Source: Schizochytrium sp. TIO01 (taxonomy: Eukaryota > Sar > Bigyra > Thraustochytrida > Thraustochytriidae). Taken from it: a stretch of 64,000 nt of DNA. Of this stretch, positions 28,213-40,136 are shown piece after piece. The DNA is taken from positions 332,501 to 396,500 of the forward strand of contig SMSO01000032.1 of assembly GCA_004764695.1 (NCBI GenBank), written 5' to 3'. Each line of letters starts with the position of its first letter. Within the stretch, counting starts at the first letter, position 1. Position numbers and translations under genes: made by a program. The notes below the pieces were generated by a model. That model made no database searches and was not told the DNA's origin. It saw nothing but the letters and a program-made list of their open reading frames with translations.

Positions 28213-28264
28213 ACTTTTCTTTCTTTCTTTCTTTTCTTTTTCTTTTCTTTTTCTTTTCTTTTTC
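28213..28264. repeat. pyrimidine tract of TTTC and TTTTC units
   Basis: About 50 bp of mixed TTTC and TTTTTC units on the plus strand, part of a cluster of homopyrimidine tracts. Confidence 0.9.
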
Positions 28265-29081
28265 GGTCTCCCTTGAGAGCTGGAGCCAAGCGCCCCGCAC
28301 CAAGCGAACCGGCGCAGGAAAGAAGACCAGGAAGCAGCAGCTTTGCTTGCTTGCTTGCTTGTGCTTGTTGCCACTTCGACTGAGTGGCGCATGAAAGAAG
28401 AAGGAAAACTGGTCTAGGAGAAATTAAAAAAGGGACGCCCAGACCGGAGAGGAGGCTTCCAGGGCTCAGCGGTTTCTTCTTTGTTTGTGCGTTTACTTTA
28501 CAATCGACCCCAAAAGAAAGAAGAATGAGAGTACACGCGCGAAGATAGCAATATGCAGAAAGAATGTTTCTTTCTTTTCTTCCTTCCTCGACATGTATTG
28601 AGAACATTTTCATGTTTTTTCAATTTAAAAGCTCTTTCTATGTTCTTTTAAACGCACCCCGGGTCTGGTATTTGCGCCCCTTCTGCTTCTGCTTCTGCTT
28701 CAGCTTCTGCCGGTTCGCACTTTTTTTAAGATAGTTTTTATAATAACATAAGTGCTTATTTTAAGATTGTTTTTTAATCCTCTGCTTTTGCTGCTTCTTC
28801 ACTTTTCCTCTTCGTCTTTCGAAGAGACTATTAAAAAAATTGTTATTCACTACTTATCCTTTCATTCTTTCGCAAGTGTGGACCTGCTTGCCTTTCTCCA
28901 TTCTCTATCCTCTATTGTGCCTTCGCAGAGTCTGACCGGAGCAGAGGCGGGCAGTGGCGTTGCTCTCGCCGGATGAATTCTGCGTCAACGAAGAGACAAC
29001 GAAGGCATACATACCCCTCGAGGGCGGGCTGGTCGGCCCTTCAGGCAAAGGCTTGCTTTTCCATCGACGATGCCATCCATA

Positions 29082-29125
29082 TTCTTTTCTTTTCTTTTCT
29101 TTTCTTTTCTTTTCTTTTCTTTTCT
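29082..29125. repeat. (TTTTC)n pentanucleotide array
   Basis: About nine perfect TTTTC units, homopyrimidine on the plus strand. Confidence 0.95.
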
Positions 29126-29261
29126 GCTCCGTTTCCCATTTGGCAGTTTCTGCAGATCTGTTCTTGCGAAGAGTAAAAAGAAGGCATCAAACAGACCCAC
29201 AGAGAGGCAGATAAAACATTTTTCAACTGCAAAATCATCTGTGTATCTATCTATCACTTGT

Positions 29262-29331
29262 TCACTTCACTTCTTCACTTCACTTCACTTCACTTCACTT
29301 CACTTCACTTCACTTCACTTCAATTCACCTC
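29262..29331. repeat. (CTTCA)n pentanucleotide array
   Basis: About thirteen CTTCA units with rare variants. The plus-strand Leu-His-Phe-Thr-Ser frame is produced by the array. Confidence 0.95.
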
Positions 29332-29535
29332 ACTTTCGTGGAGAGAGAGCAAGCGAGGCGGAGCAAAGGCAAAGAAAGCCCGTCGAAAGGAACGAGTTTT
29401 TAGCCAAACGGAATGAGCGTGCGAAAGAAAAGAATGGGAAAGAAGATGAGTGAATGAAACATGAGAGGGGAAAATAAATAAGTTCGAAAGGTCTCCTTTC
29501 TCTTTGTTTTCCTCTGTTTGAACGCGAGAAAAGAT

Positions 29536-29548
29536 TTCTCTCTTTCTC

Positions 29549-29588
<40 letters not shown>

Positions 29589-29603
29589 TCCTTCCTTCCT
29601 TCA
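29536..29603. repeat. (TTTC)n array, second copy
   Basis: About fifteen TTTC units flanked by TCTC and TTCC variants, homopyrimidine on the plus strand. Confidence 0.95.
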
Positions 29604-29779
29604 TTCCAAAATAAAAACAAAATCAAAAATAGTCATTTTATTCATCGAAATAATAATCACAGAAAGTATTCTTAAACTGAAAAAGAGGAAGGAAGAGCGA
29701 ATCCCCACTCTTTCAGCCCTCTAAGCCGGGCCGTCAGAGAGACCCACCCACCCTGTCCTATGGCGCCTGGAGAAGTAGC

Positions 29780-30065
29780 GGAGGGGAAAAAAATAAAATA
29801 TATATATAATTTTTATTTAAAAAAAAAAAATAAAGAAAAGTGAGGGCGCAGAAAGAGAGAAAGAGAGAGGGAGAGAAAGAAAGGAAGATACATAGGAAGA
29901 AAGAGAAGTAAGGAATTGTAAGTAAGTAAGTAAAGGAAAGGAAAGGAAAGGAAAGTAAAAGAACAACCACATCCACAGCAGTAGAGATCGGCAAATACCA
30001 AAAGCGCAGCAAACAAACAAAAAGAAAAGAGAGAAAGAGAGAGAGAAAGAAAGAAGAATCGAGGA
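29780..30065. repeat. purine-rich tract with (GTAA)n, (GGAAA)n and GAAA/GAGA runs
   Basis: From about 29.78 kb the plus strand switches from pyrimidine-rich to purine-rich and stays so for nearly 300 bp. It includes GTAA units at about 29917-29933, four GGAAA units at about 29934-29955, and GAGA/GAAA runs. It is roughly complementary in character to the TTTC arrays immediately upstream. Confidence 0.8.
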
Positions 30066-30246
30066 GAAGAAGAACCAAAAAGACGGAGTAAACGCGAAAC
30101 ATCTGTGGCGACCGCGAGAGCAAAAGAGGTTCAAGAAGAGGAGCGAAAGCAGCGAGCAAAAGCCAAAGGCAAAGCAAGCCAAAGAAAGGCAAAGGCGGCG
30201 GCGGCAGCAGGCGAGGACCTGACGGCAAGGAGGTCGCCAGCGGAGC

Positions 30247-30274
30247 GCAGGCAGCAGCAGCAGCAGCAGCAGGC
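30247..30274. repeat. (CAG)n trinucleotide run
   Basis: Seven or so CAG units in a GC-rich, Ala/Arg/Gln-coding-like stretch upstream of the zinc-cluster gene. The frame through it begins only with GTG, so I do not call it a gene. Confidence 0.85.
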
Positions 30275-31733
30275 AGGCTTGCCGCTGCGGAGGAGCTGAG
30301 CGGTCGGCAAGGCGCGAGGAGACGCCAAGTGGCTGGCTGCCTGACCGACTGACTGACGGAGCGAGCTAGACTTGGTGTTACCTAGTTTGGTAGCTAGGTA
30401 GCGCTGGTTGCTTGCCGCTGCGAAGCTAGCTTGCTGCATCGTGGCATTGGTGCTTGAGGAGTGCCTGGGTAGTCACGACGGCGAGGGGTGAAAAGCCTGA
30501 CAGACTCGTCTTCTTCGGGGAGGTGTAGTTGAACCTGGGTTTTGGGGGTTACTCGCGTCTTGTTCTTTTTGCAAGGCACGGACTGCTCTGTGCAACAGGG
30601 TTTTCGTTCTCTCTTCGCTTTTTTGAGGTGGTACACAACAAACCCACTCTCAAGGGTTGCGCTAACTTGCTTGCTGGTTAGCTTCTGGACGAACGGAGAT
30701 AGTTGAGCAGCAGAAACTTGTCTCTCTGGTTGATATCTCTCTTCGAGTCTGCCCTCTGTGCGACTGGCTATAGAACTCTTTTCTCTTCTTCTGTGATTAA
30801 ACGCCTTTATATCACAAATTGACTTTTTGGACAGGAGATCTTAGATTTCTTTCAAGCAGGACGCCAGAATACACCCTGAGAACGTGTTTTCAGCCTTTAG
30901 CTGATATTGCGGTTTGCCTTGTTTTTTTCTTCTTCTGCTACTTCGTGGAATTGTAGGAGACTCTTGTTGTTGTAATTCTCATCGTGAGGAAAAGAAAAAC
31001 TTGAGCTTTTACAAAATCATCGGTATTGTTCATACGACCCCGCTCCTTCATCGTTAGAATTTTGGTTGCAGTCGCAGCTTGCAAACGTTGCTTGCTAGCT
31101 TGTTTGAGGAGCCTTCCAGCTACATATTCTTGTTCGAGGGCGCTAGGCTCACGAATCAGACAAAGAGTTTATATTAGGACTTTCAATCCGTCGCACAAGT
31201 ACAATAACACAAGCTATAACGCTGCCTTGCTTCTCTGTTCACGAATTGGTCTTCTTTGCAATTCTCTTTGAGTTGTCATTTCAGTGACGGCAAGTGCAGA
31301 AACACATACGCATTCACCTCTTAGTTTTCCCAAACTTTCTGAGTCAGAAAACAAACACCAGGACATTAAATCACCTGATCTCAAAAGGAAAAGAACTCTA
31401 CAAGCGAACTGTGTGCAGATCATTGTCCATAGTTGTTGTTTTCTCCCAGCAAGCGACTGAGTATATCGCCCACCCTCTTTATTAAGTCCGACTTGGCCCT
31501 TTGGACCGTGTACGCTGCTCGAATTCTTTGGCTCTAGCCCCGCTCCGCTCGCACTTTCGCGCGGCTGCGGACCCGTGGCTGTTTGTCAAGGACGACACAT
31601 CTCGTGCCAGATCGTGCGTCTGCGTAAGCCCACGAATAAAGGCAAATCTCCAAACGCGGTGCTCATGAATAAATGATCATCGCCAGAACATCGGAACAGG
31701 AAACAAGCGTCGATACAGGCGCAAAAGCAGTCC

Positions 31734-33515
31734 ATGTCAGGACACGATGATAGAAAAGACTCACAACCGCCAAGGTTCACACAAGCGGAATTAACAAACT
31801 TTTTGGGCTCCACCGGCCAATTTGGGCATCACAATTCTCCAGCTCTTGGAAACTTTGTTGCACCCTCCAATATTGAAGCCTTTGCAAAAGCACTTCAAGA
31901 ACAACAACAACACAATGCTTTTGCGTATTCCTCGTCACAGCAGACCTCATCATATCCTCATCACTCAGCGCAGGATCACATGCAATCGTCAGGTGCCGCA
32001 GCTGCTGCAGCAGCCGCAGCTGCACATGCAGCATTACGTCCTGGGGAGTTCCAACACTCATCATCTTCAGCAGCACGAAACTCTATCTCTTCCTTGCAAA
32101 CCTCAAGATACCCGCAATACTTTTACTCAGAGCCGCGCATTGAGGACCAAGCAGTAGCAGGGGCTTACCCCCCGCCTAATTATGTAGGGGCGGGTGGTCC
32201 CGGAGATAGTCGCAGCAGTAGTACAGGGGCATCCGGACAGTCCTCTCTTCACAACCCTTACGCCCATACGCAAGCACCTCATCATCATCACCAGCAGCAG
32301 CGTCACACACAATCCCAAACCCCTACTCACCTGCAAAATCACACCTCGTCCCATCAACAACAAAATGCTCACCCATCTCACCATCAATCCACGCTCAACA
32401 TTGCTCAGTATCAAATGGGCCACGTACCTTTCGGTGGCTATTCCACTGGGAATCCTCCCGGCGGCCCAGCCCCCCCTGCTGGAGTTACATCGCATTCCCA
32501 AACATCCCGCCATATCAATAACTCAAATCCTATGCAGCATGTTTTTGATAACAATTTGGCGCCATCCCTGCTGGGCAAGCGCAAGGGCAGGGATGATTTT
32601 GCAGAAGGTTCTCTCCCTGGTCATACAGCAGAAATCAGCCCTCTGATTAGCACAAGCTCCGCTGGAGACCCGGCCTCCTCCTTGGACAGTGGCAGCGGAG
32701 AGGGAGACCCACCCGATGCACCCCCTGCTCATGAACGCATTCGTGGCCGAAATTATATGGTCAAAGGATGTGTCAAACGCTGGGATGGTAAACGTTTCGC
32801 GCGCTGCTGTGATGCTCCCAATTGCAACAAGTTGGCCCAGGGAACGACCAATTATTGCAAGAATCATGGCGGTGGCTCTCGGTGCAAGGTGCAAGGGTGC
32901 ACCCGTGCCGCTCGTGGTGGGTCTGATAAATGTGCTGCACATGGTGGCGGAAAGCGCTGCGAGCATCCAGGATGTGAGCATGCTGCAATCGGTCGCAATT
33001 TGTGTCGCCGTCATGGTGGTGGTAAGGTCTGTAATGTTTCAGGATGTCAAAACAATGCTCGTGGCAAATCACATTATTGTGCTATGCACAAGAGCAGGGC
33101 GAAGATGGCACTATCCAACTCAGCCACACAAGCTGTACCCCATGGTGCAACTGAAACACGGACAGTCCCTCCGCTTCTTAGTGTTTCTTTGTCACCGTCA
33201 TTGCAGTCACAAGGTCCCTCATCCCAGTTTGCTGGCCCTATGCCCCCTTTCCATTCTTTCGAAGGACGAAACATTCCTCAATCACAACAAAATGTCATCC
33301 ATGGGCTTGCCGCTGCCGCTGCCGCAACCTCTTCCTCGTCTGCATCAGCTGGAGGACATCACCCTTCTTTCGTTGGTCAACAACACCACTTTCAACATCA
33401 GTCTCTCTACGGATCGCACGGTCTGCATCTTCCGCGATCCTCTTCTGCTTTTATTCAGCAAAACCCGGGTCCGCAACGATCTTCATCGTCCGGGTCGAGC
33501 TCCCCATATACGTGA
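31734..33515 (+). CDS. Cys-rich GGG-linked zinc-cluster protein ('WRKY19-like' without WRKY domain), 593 aa
   Basis: This is an intact, intronless frame starting at ATG 31734. Residues about 1-340 are low-complexity: Gln, Ser and His runs plus a nine-Ala run near residue 90. Residues about 346-450 hold four zinc-binding-type units of the form C-x4-C-x(9-10)-C-x2-H, joined by HGGG-[SK]-[RV]-C linkers. The C-terminal part is again Ser/Gln/His-rich. Proteins with this repeat are numerous in oomycetes and other stramenopiles and are often named 'WRKY transcription factor 19-like', because plant WRKY19 carries the same repeats; no WRKYGQK motif is present here. A nuclear regulatory or DNA-binding role is an inference from this architecture. 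The upstream 1.5 kb is repeat-rich and may contain a long 5' leader. I am confident of the coding call and repeat family, less so of function. Confidence 0.9.
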   Translation: MSGHDDRKDSQPPRFTQAELTNFLGSTGQFGHHNSPALGNFVAPSNIEAFAKALQEQQQHNAFAYSSSQQTSSYPHHSAQDHMQSSGAAAAAAAAAAHAALRPGEFQHSSSSAARNSISSLQTSRYPQYFYSEPRIEDQAVAGAYPPPNYVGAGGPGDSRSSSTGASGQSSLHNPYAHTQAPHHHHQQQRHTQSQTPTHLQNHTSSHQQQNAHPSHHQSTLNIAQYQMGHVPFGGYSTGNPPGGPAPPAGVTSHSQTSRHINNSNPMQHVFDNNLAPSLLGKRKGRDDFAEGSLPGHTAEISPLISTSSAGDPASSLDSGSGEGDPPDAPPAHERIRGRNYMVKGCVKRWDGKRFARCCDAPNCNKLAQGTTNYCKNHGGGSRCKVQGCTRAARGGSDKCAAHGGGKRCEHPGCEHAAIGRNLCRRHGGGKVCNVSGCQNNARGKSHYCAMHKSRAKMALSNSATQAVPHGATETRTVPPLLSVSLSPSLQSQGPSSQFAGPMPPFHSFEGRNIPQSQQNVIHGLAAAAAATSSSSASAGGHHPSFVGQQHHFQHQSLYGSHGLHLPRSSSAFIQQNPGPQRSSSSGSSSPYT

Positions 33516-35154
33516 ACCACATCATCAATCAACCAAACAGTCAATTTCTTAACACCGCAAATCTACTTTCTCAGAAACGGTTTATCCGGTAGATATACAT
33601 ACACTAGCAAGAATCAGATTATTCGACACAATACAAGTATCAAGTACTCACAAACAACATTCTAAATGACACGCAAACCTGAAACGTACTCTTTTACTGC
33701 ATATGTTCTTATTTTGTTTTCTCTACTTGCCCTTCTGTCCAGTCTCTAGTCCCAGCATGAAATGACTCCAAGAATCGACAAACTCTTTCTTACAGAACTA
33801 ATAATTTATGGATATGGCTTAAACGAATCAGCTATCGATATTTTTCCTTCTTCTTTGAGGGACAACAATGTAAATGGGTGCGTTTTAAAATCAAACCCCG
33901 TTTGATTTTTCATTGGATGTTTATATTATTCTGAGCGCATCTTGTTCATAAACTGCCAATACATAATATGATACTCAAATCGAACTGAGATTTGCTTTTT
34001 AAATCTGTGAAGATATTTCTTTTAACTCGTAATAATGCTAGGGCTACTTTGGTCTTGTTTTTAATTCTACTTCTGAAATTGAGTTTTCTGCCTGACAGAT
34101 TGTTCAGAAGCAATCGTAGAACCAGCAACTTCCTTTCTGCACCTACAACGTTCATTAGAACAGATCCTATCAAATAATTGAAGTTCCGTCTACACCTAGT
34201 GTCCACAGTACCAGCCTTTCATTACCTCTACTAACGTTACTAGCGCCAGAGTCTTTTCTAGGTCAGCAATTATCGATCACCATACAATCAAAGTTGGTCA
34301 TCCTAGTCCAAACCCACAAGTGATGTAAATTCGCTTTTATTTTGTGATTGTCCTTCTCTGCATGATTTTCTTAGCACATAGTATGTACAGGCTGACGTCG
34401 AGTCTTGTTATCTTGCATCAAGGTCTGTCTACATGTTAAAAAGCCCTTATGAACGGACTCTTGGATATACAAATCTCAAAATAGATATCATGCACCTTTG
34501 TTTGATGACCTTACATTTTTTTTTCACAACATCGTCCCTGCGCGTTCCATACGTTTGTACTATAGCTCTGCTGTGATTTCTGTGATTTCATTGACTTAAA
34601 ACGTAATGTTGATCCAGACCCGTCTCTTTGTGGCTCTATCTACTTTGGTTTGATTTCAACGACATGTTAGATCTGGCTAGCGCAGGCAGTTTAGAATTTG
34701 ATGGCAATCCATGTGACTTGCTTGGCAACATCTATAGATGTCTGAAACCTCTCGATTTATCCATTAATATCTCATTTCCATTTATCAATCAAACAAAAAC
34801 ATCACTGTCTTAGATTTAATTATTTGTTTTGATTGCTATAATCCACGAAAAACTAGGCACAGTATTTGCATGTGATTGTTGAAGAAGCATGTCAAAGTCG
34901 CTGTTGGTACGTTTTTACAAAATCCATATCCTCAAGTTAAATCTTTAGCTTCATATAGCACTAAGTCATAATATGTCAAATATAACTTCAAAATGAAAGA
35001 TTCATTAGGATTAATCAGAGGAGTCATTTGTTCTCTTCAACTACTACTTACTACATCATCCTAAATACCTGCAATTAAAGACGAAAATTTTAGTCTCTGA
35101 TAAAACGCAAGCGAATATCCCTGCTGTAGACCGTCCAGTTTCCAAGAACTGAGT

Positions 35155-36721
35155 ATGAACCCACCTTATTCGCCAATGAGCAATGAAGCAAGCACCATAT
35201 CGGAAACACATGATCGAATGTGCATGTCAGTTGAAAATCAGGTCAGCAGGCCAGTACAGACTACTGAAGGTGTCTCAGAGGCAATAACCGATGCTTTAGA
35301 ATTGCTGAAAGATGGTTTTGGTCAGCTTGAGGTTGACTGTAAAGATTAAGGCAAGGGTTTTGATGAAGGCTTTAAGAAGGTTGATCTAAGAGTTCGCAAA
35401 CTGCTGTCCTAGAGTTCATTCTCCAGGACAGATGGACTCATGCAGTAATTTAGGAGGATAAGACATTCTCAAAAGGTGTTGGAGATGATCGATCGATTCA
35501 AATTACACCTTACTTGGATGTAGTAGCTAATGTGTAGTCACACTTCTAATTCTTGGCTCTGGCAGCCACATGAACCTGGCTGACTACCCTTGCTTTATTG
35601 TAAGCCCTATGTCTGTGAGGGCTTCACAAAGGGGCGCCAATAACTCTAGCAATGTCTTGTTCACTAGTTCCTTCGATTAGAGATCTCAGCAAGAATAATG
35701 AGCACAATCATTTTTAAAAAGCCATTGCTAGAGATATTTTTTGCTTATGACAATTTTGTATTCACGATGAGCTAGGTATGGAAGAACAGTTTCAAGATCC
35801 ACGCATATGCAACGCGATATTTGCAGCAGAGTCTCAACACCTTCATTCTACATCAACAAAGGACCTACCTCCCCTAGATGAATATCTCCCCATGTTAAAC
35901 CATATTTCATTCGACATTCTAAATAGTATCATCGTGCAGATTTTTTAGAACCAGTTTCTAGAGTCGTGTGAGCTAGCGAAAGCTGTCTCAGACGTGGGCC
36001 CAAAGGCGACCCAGGCAAATACTGGTTTGGCTGCAAAAGTATATTTTCGTTGACAAGGTCTAAGGCTGAACAACTTTGTACTAGAAAAATCAGGAATGTT
36101 AATGCTAAATCAGATTTGCTTCGAAAGAGTAGCATAGTAGATTATCAATAGTCAGAAGTGCTATGGCAATACCTTCGAGTAAAAACGATCAATACACCTG
36201 GATTTCTTGCCTATATGAAGTGAATTTACAACATTCATTTCGCCTGAGAGACAAATTACATCAGGAAGTAAGACCGCTGCACTACGTTGTTGACTTTGCT
36301 TCTAGCATTCTAAAAAAGAAAGTTATCAGATCGTTTACTACGGAAATATGCTCTAGAGGCAGTAAGTAGCAGTGACAAAGGCGGCGGGCTCCACTCTCAC
36401 TGGTCAGGTGGCTACTTGTTCTATGAGTCCTTCTGCTTAGGTGAAACCGCTAGGCATCCTCTTCGGTACACTTTGAACCATCATAACCACTGTACTCACG
36501 CAAGCCAAGTGAATCAGTCATCCACAAAGTTATCCCGATAGCGAATTCTGTTTGCCAACCATGTAAGCCAGCTCTGTCATGTCGTGACCTTTAGAAATTA
36601 TAAGTAGCAAGCACTAAGATTACTGACACTTTTATTAAGCCAATCATATGTATCCGAGATGGAAAAAGCAAGCGCACGCCAGTTTACTGCTCCAGCGATT
36701 TTCCCGTGTGGCTGCGTTAGT
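35155..36721 (+). pseudogene. decayed protein-coding sequence with stops and frame changes
   Basis: A coding-like frame starts at ATG 35155 and runs 64 codons to TAA. The peptide continues past that stop in the same frame to about 35410, then in another frame with segments such as LEFILQDRWTHAVI, a stop, and EDKTFSKGVGDDRSIQITPY. That second frame persists to about 36140 through many stops. Two further coding-like pieces follow: an open frame at 36163-36369, and then a segment containing GGGLHSHWSGGYLFYESF. Long amino-acid-like segments separated by stops and frame shifts suggest an inactivated gene or mobile-element ORF. I do not recognise the family. The exact limits are uncertain, and an intron-rich live gene is a less likely alternative. 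Confidence 0.4.
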
Positions 36722-39700
36722 CTGTCGTGAGACGCACCTTTTCGTTTGGCCACTGAAATGGTTCTTTTCCTCTTTGCACGTCGTCCTTTCTAAATCCTTG
36801 AGTAATGCCTAGTAGTGTTACCTTCTTAGAGTAGTACTTGTTATTTATTTTTTAAAATATTATTAAAAAAATAAAAAATAAAAAAACTTCGCATTTATGT
36901 GGTACACTCTTAACTTTATGCAATCTGCCCGGCATGAAGCTGGTAACTTCTGCCGAGAACGAAGTGGATTGAGAGTTAACCACCCTTAAAGTGAAATAAA
37001 TGAAGATGTTGGGTTGAAAACCAATACAACTATTGAGGTGAACTTGCAGCAACCAATGCTACTTTGGTGTGACTACTACTGAGTTCTGTATTGAAAGATT
37101 CGTGTTGAGCACTTGCATTTCAACATGACACTTATTTGTCTTGCTCCGTGGGTACAAGCAGAATGTTTAAGCTAAAGTTTCTATGACAGTCATGCTTTCT
37201 CTCAATAGCAGGTTGGGGCATAAGAAGATGCCCAAACAGCTTGTGATTCGGGTTTGGGGTTCTCTACATACATCATAGCGTCATAATTAATAGTTTCGCT
37301 TGCATGCTAAGGTCCACATTATCACACCAAAGTAGTTGACACATTTTGAGGAGAATTGCTCAGTGATCATACTTGATCATTCCCGTCTTGAATTTCTTCT
37401 TAAGCTAAGTTCATGTGATTCAAGATACATTTGCTAGAATCAAGAAAATAATTATACATGCAATTTTATTTCCAAGCAAAACTCGTTTCGTTCCAGAAGT
37501 TCTGATAAGTACCAATGTTTGATTACACTGTGCGACTGTGAATGACTTTCCTGCTCTATGCCATATGACAAGAAACCCTTAATAAATACTCTCTGTACCA
37601 TGCACTTTCTCTAACTAAATATGCAAAAACCAAAACTTGGTCCTCCTCTGCACTCATCCATCCATCCATTCATTATCCATCCAACCATTCATACATATGA
37701 TCACCATACATTCTCGTATTCGTCAAAAGACTTTAAATACCGTGGTCTTGTCATTATGTTCAAGTTCTTGCCATTAGCCATTCACACTTGCATGAACGTG
37801 ATTCTTTGCAGAAGAACTGAGAGGAAGTAAGAAGTAACTCACTTTCCCAACTAAATTCTAACTAAATCCTACCTTCCTAACTCTCGAGCTAGCTAACCAA
37901 TGCCTTTATGGAGGCAGCTCTTGGTACTGAAGACAACCAACTCGAGCTTACGCCGTGACGGCCAACTCCGCGTTGCAAGCAGGCGACTTTGCCGACCCAT
38001 CGGGTAGTTGCCACGTGCAGCTGACAACAAGTCCGAGTTTCACCTCCGTTTCTATTGCTTTTTCATAAACGTCAAATCGAAAATCAATCAGCACGGCAAA
38101 AAGCTATACATGAAACTAGAATGAAATACTTGAAAGGAGGGAAAAGAGTAAAACCACATTAGCTCATGGAGTGCGGATGGGAAGAAACACTCATATGCTC
38201 AGAAAGAAAGTTTCGTTTCTTTTGTTTTTCTTTTTGTTTTATTTGTTCTTAGCTACTAAGTACTAATGTATAACTGCACGTGCAACACGCGCTGCGCAGG
38301 AAGCCTCCGGCGCTAGCTCCAGCCCTGCTGCAGGTGCTGGATGTGATTGGCGCGTGAGCGAGTTGGGGCTAGGTGCCGAAGTGAAGCAGCAGAAGCATCG
38401 GCAGAAGCAACGATAACAGATGTTCGACCTGCTCTTCCTACTGCATGTGCAGCCCGAGATCTTTAGTCGTGCACAAGTTCAACATTGTATGAACAAGATG
38501 CATCTATGATCGCTGCACATTCAATATCGATGCAACATCCGTCCAACCAAACCCACATTCATTCAGTTGTTGAATGTATGTCTGTCTCGCTTTTTAATTA
38601 AAACAAGATGGCCATGACGGACAGTACAGAAAGGCTTCAAGCTTGAGAAGACAACTCAGCGAGAGTGGGGATCGCAATCAATCTCAGTTCGCCTTCCTTG
38701 AAGTTATTCGTGGAGGACTCCTCCTTGGCAGGCAGCAGTTTTTGCGGACCTCAACTTAACCTCGAATCAGCTCTCGGCTTCGTTGCAGAGCGATGATGGC
38801 TGCTTGCATGTCGTTCGTCTCGGCCCCGCTCCCGGACCTCGGAGATATCGACGCAAGACAGAAACCATCGCGATGCGAATCTATGGTCCACAAGGTTCGT
38901 GATTGATGAATCGAACGATTCCTTGATCGAGTGCTCCATCAAGCAACCGTGGGGCTTTGGGAATCACAACGAAGAAATGGCGCCCTTGTTTCGTACAACT
39001 TACCTAGCGATACATAGACCTTTTAGAATTAAATCTCAACGACGAACGTCCTCGACACGCCCACACCTATGCGGGTGCCCTTACAATGAAGTGTGGGAAT
39101 CATAAGGGATGAAAAGCAGGGAGAACGGTACACACCTAAGTACCCAGGGAACCCGCACCCCGCGCTGCAACGACGCGCGCTACGTAGAGTTACTTAGTTC
39201 TTTACTTAGTAATGAGGGATCCACATCGACTACAGGCGCATGACTGGAAACCAGAAGCGCCGGAAGAGGACTTTTAGCCAAACTTTCGAGTTGAAGGGAA
39301 ACTTGAACAAGCTTGAGAGACAAACGAGGAAGGCGTGTAGGTAGAGTACAAAGAAGCAGCATATTTTCATGCGCTGCGAACAACTGTTTTTGTTTGTTTC
39401 TTTGTTTGGTTGATTGTTTGTTTGTTTCTTCTTTTTGTTTAAAAGGTGTCGGGGGTCCAAGATGGTTGCTTTCTTACGCCAGCTTTTTAAAGTAGGCCGT
39501 CGGTCTGCAGGTCAGCCAGCCTATGCATTCCGAGCCCAGGGATTCTGGCAAGAAGGACTGCCGGCAATCAACTCGAGCCTATGCGATCTAGTGCAATGGC
39601 AAATGGCAGGCTGCCAGCTAGGCGCTGTACCTGATAATCACGCTGTGCTTTTCAGTGCACCTGTTTCTTGAGCTGGTCTTCTTGTTTTATCTCATTTTTT

Positions 39701-40108
39701 AAGGGAGGTTTCTTACTAATTTATGGGTTTTTTAACGTGCACGCGCTGCCGAAAATTATATAGCTATACTAGGACCTCTATAGGACTCGGAGCAAGGCCA
39801 ACGGGACTTCCTCCGCTTTTCCCTCCCTTTCCCACAGGTTTCACATTACCGGACTATATATTAAGTAATATATCTAAGATATTAAACTCACTGTTGGGCG
39901 GTAATATAAGCGCCCCAGGACGTGCCGGCTTGGCTTTCTCCACTTTGCGGAGTTTGTTTTACTTTTCATTCAATGTTTCTTTGATTTGTGGACTGCTTAG
40001 GTTTTGCAAGATCGACGGTGGGGTCTCTCTCCTGCGCAGAGATGCCGATGGCGTGGGCTTTAACTCTAAGTATCTGCAGCGCTTGACGGCATGAGCATTG
40101 ACTCTCTG

Positions 40109-40136
40109 TTTGTCTGTCTGCCCGTCTGTCTGCCTT

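Larger units (their letters stand above)
11701..31733. other. microsatellite-rich gene-poor region
   Basis: Twenty kilobases contain no gene I can support. The longest ATG-initiated frame (193 codons near 11.9-12.5 kb) has no recognisable domain and looks like chance. The DNA is dominated by simple-sequence tracts, especially four-base-periodic ones, many drifting from one tetramer to another. The last 1.5 kb before 31734 may be promoter and 5' untranslated leader of the zinc-cluster gene. I saw no tRNA-like cloverleaf or transposase/reverse transcriptase motif. Confidence 0.6.

Noticed and set aside
27540-28613. Several frames encoding Phe/Leu/Ser or Lys/Glu/Arg repeats
   Set aside because: They are translations of the TTTC and related microsatellites.
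29758-30228. 156-codon hydrophobic minus-strand frame that looks like a membrane protein
   Set aside because: The hydrophobic Leu/Phe/Ser content is the translation of a purine-rich tract; no structured segments or conserved motif.
30105-30299. Ala/Lys/Gln-rich plus-strand frame upstream of the zinc-cluster gene
   Set aside because: It begins with GTG, not ATG, and its content derives from CAG and purine repeats.
32127-33014. Frames of 128-287 codons on both strands inside the zinc-cluster gene
   Set aside because: Shadows of the real gene, whose own frame carries the regular Cys/His repeat.
39414-40094. 85- and 123-codon frames before the glycosyltransferase gene
   Set aside because: No domain, no splice connection to the downstream gene, and composition like the surrounding non-coding DNA.
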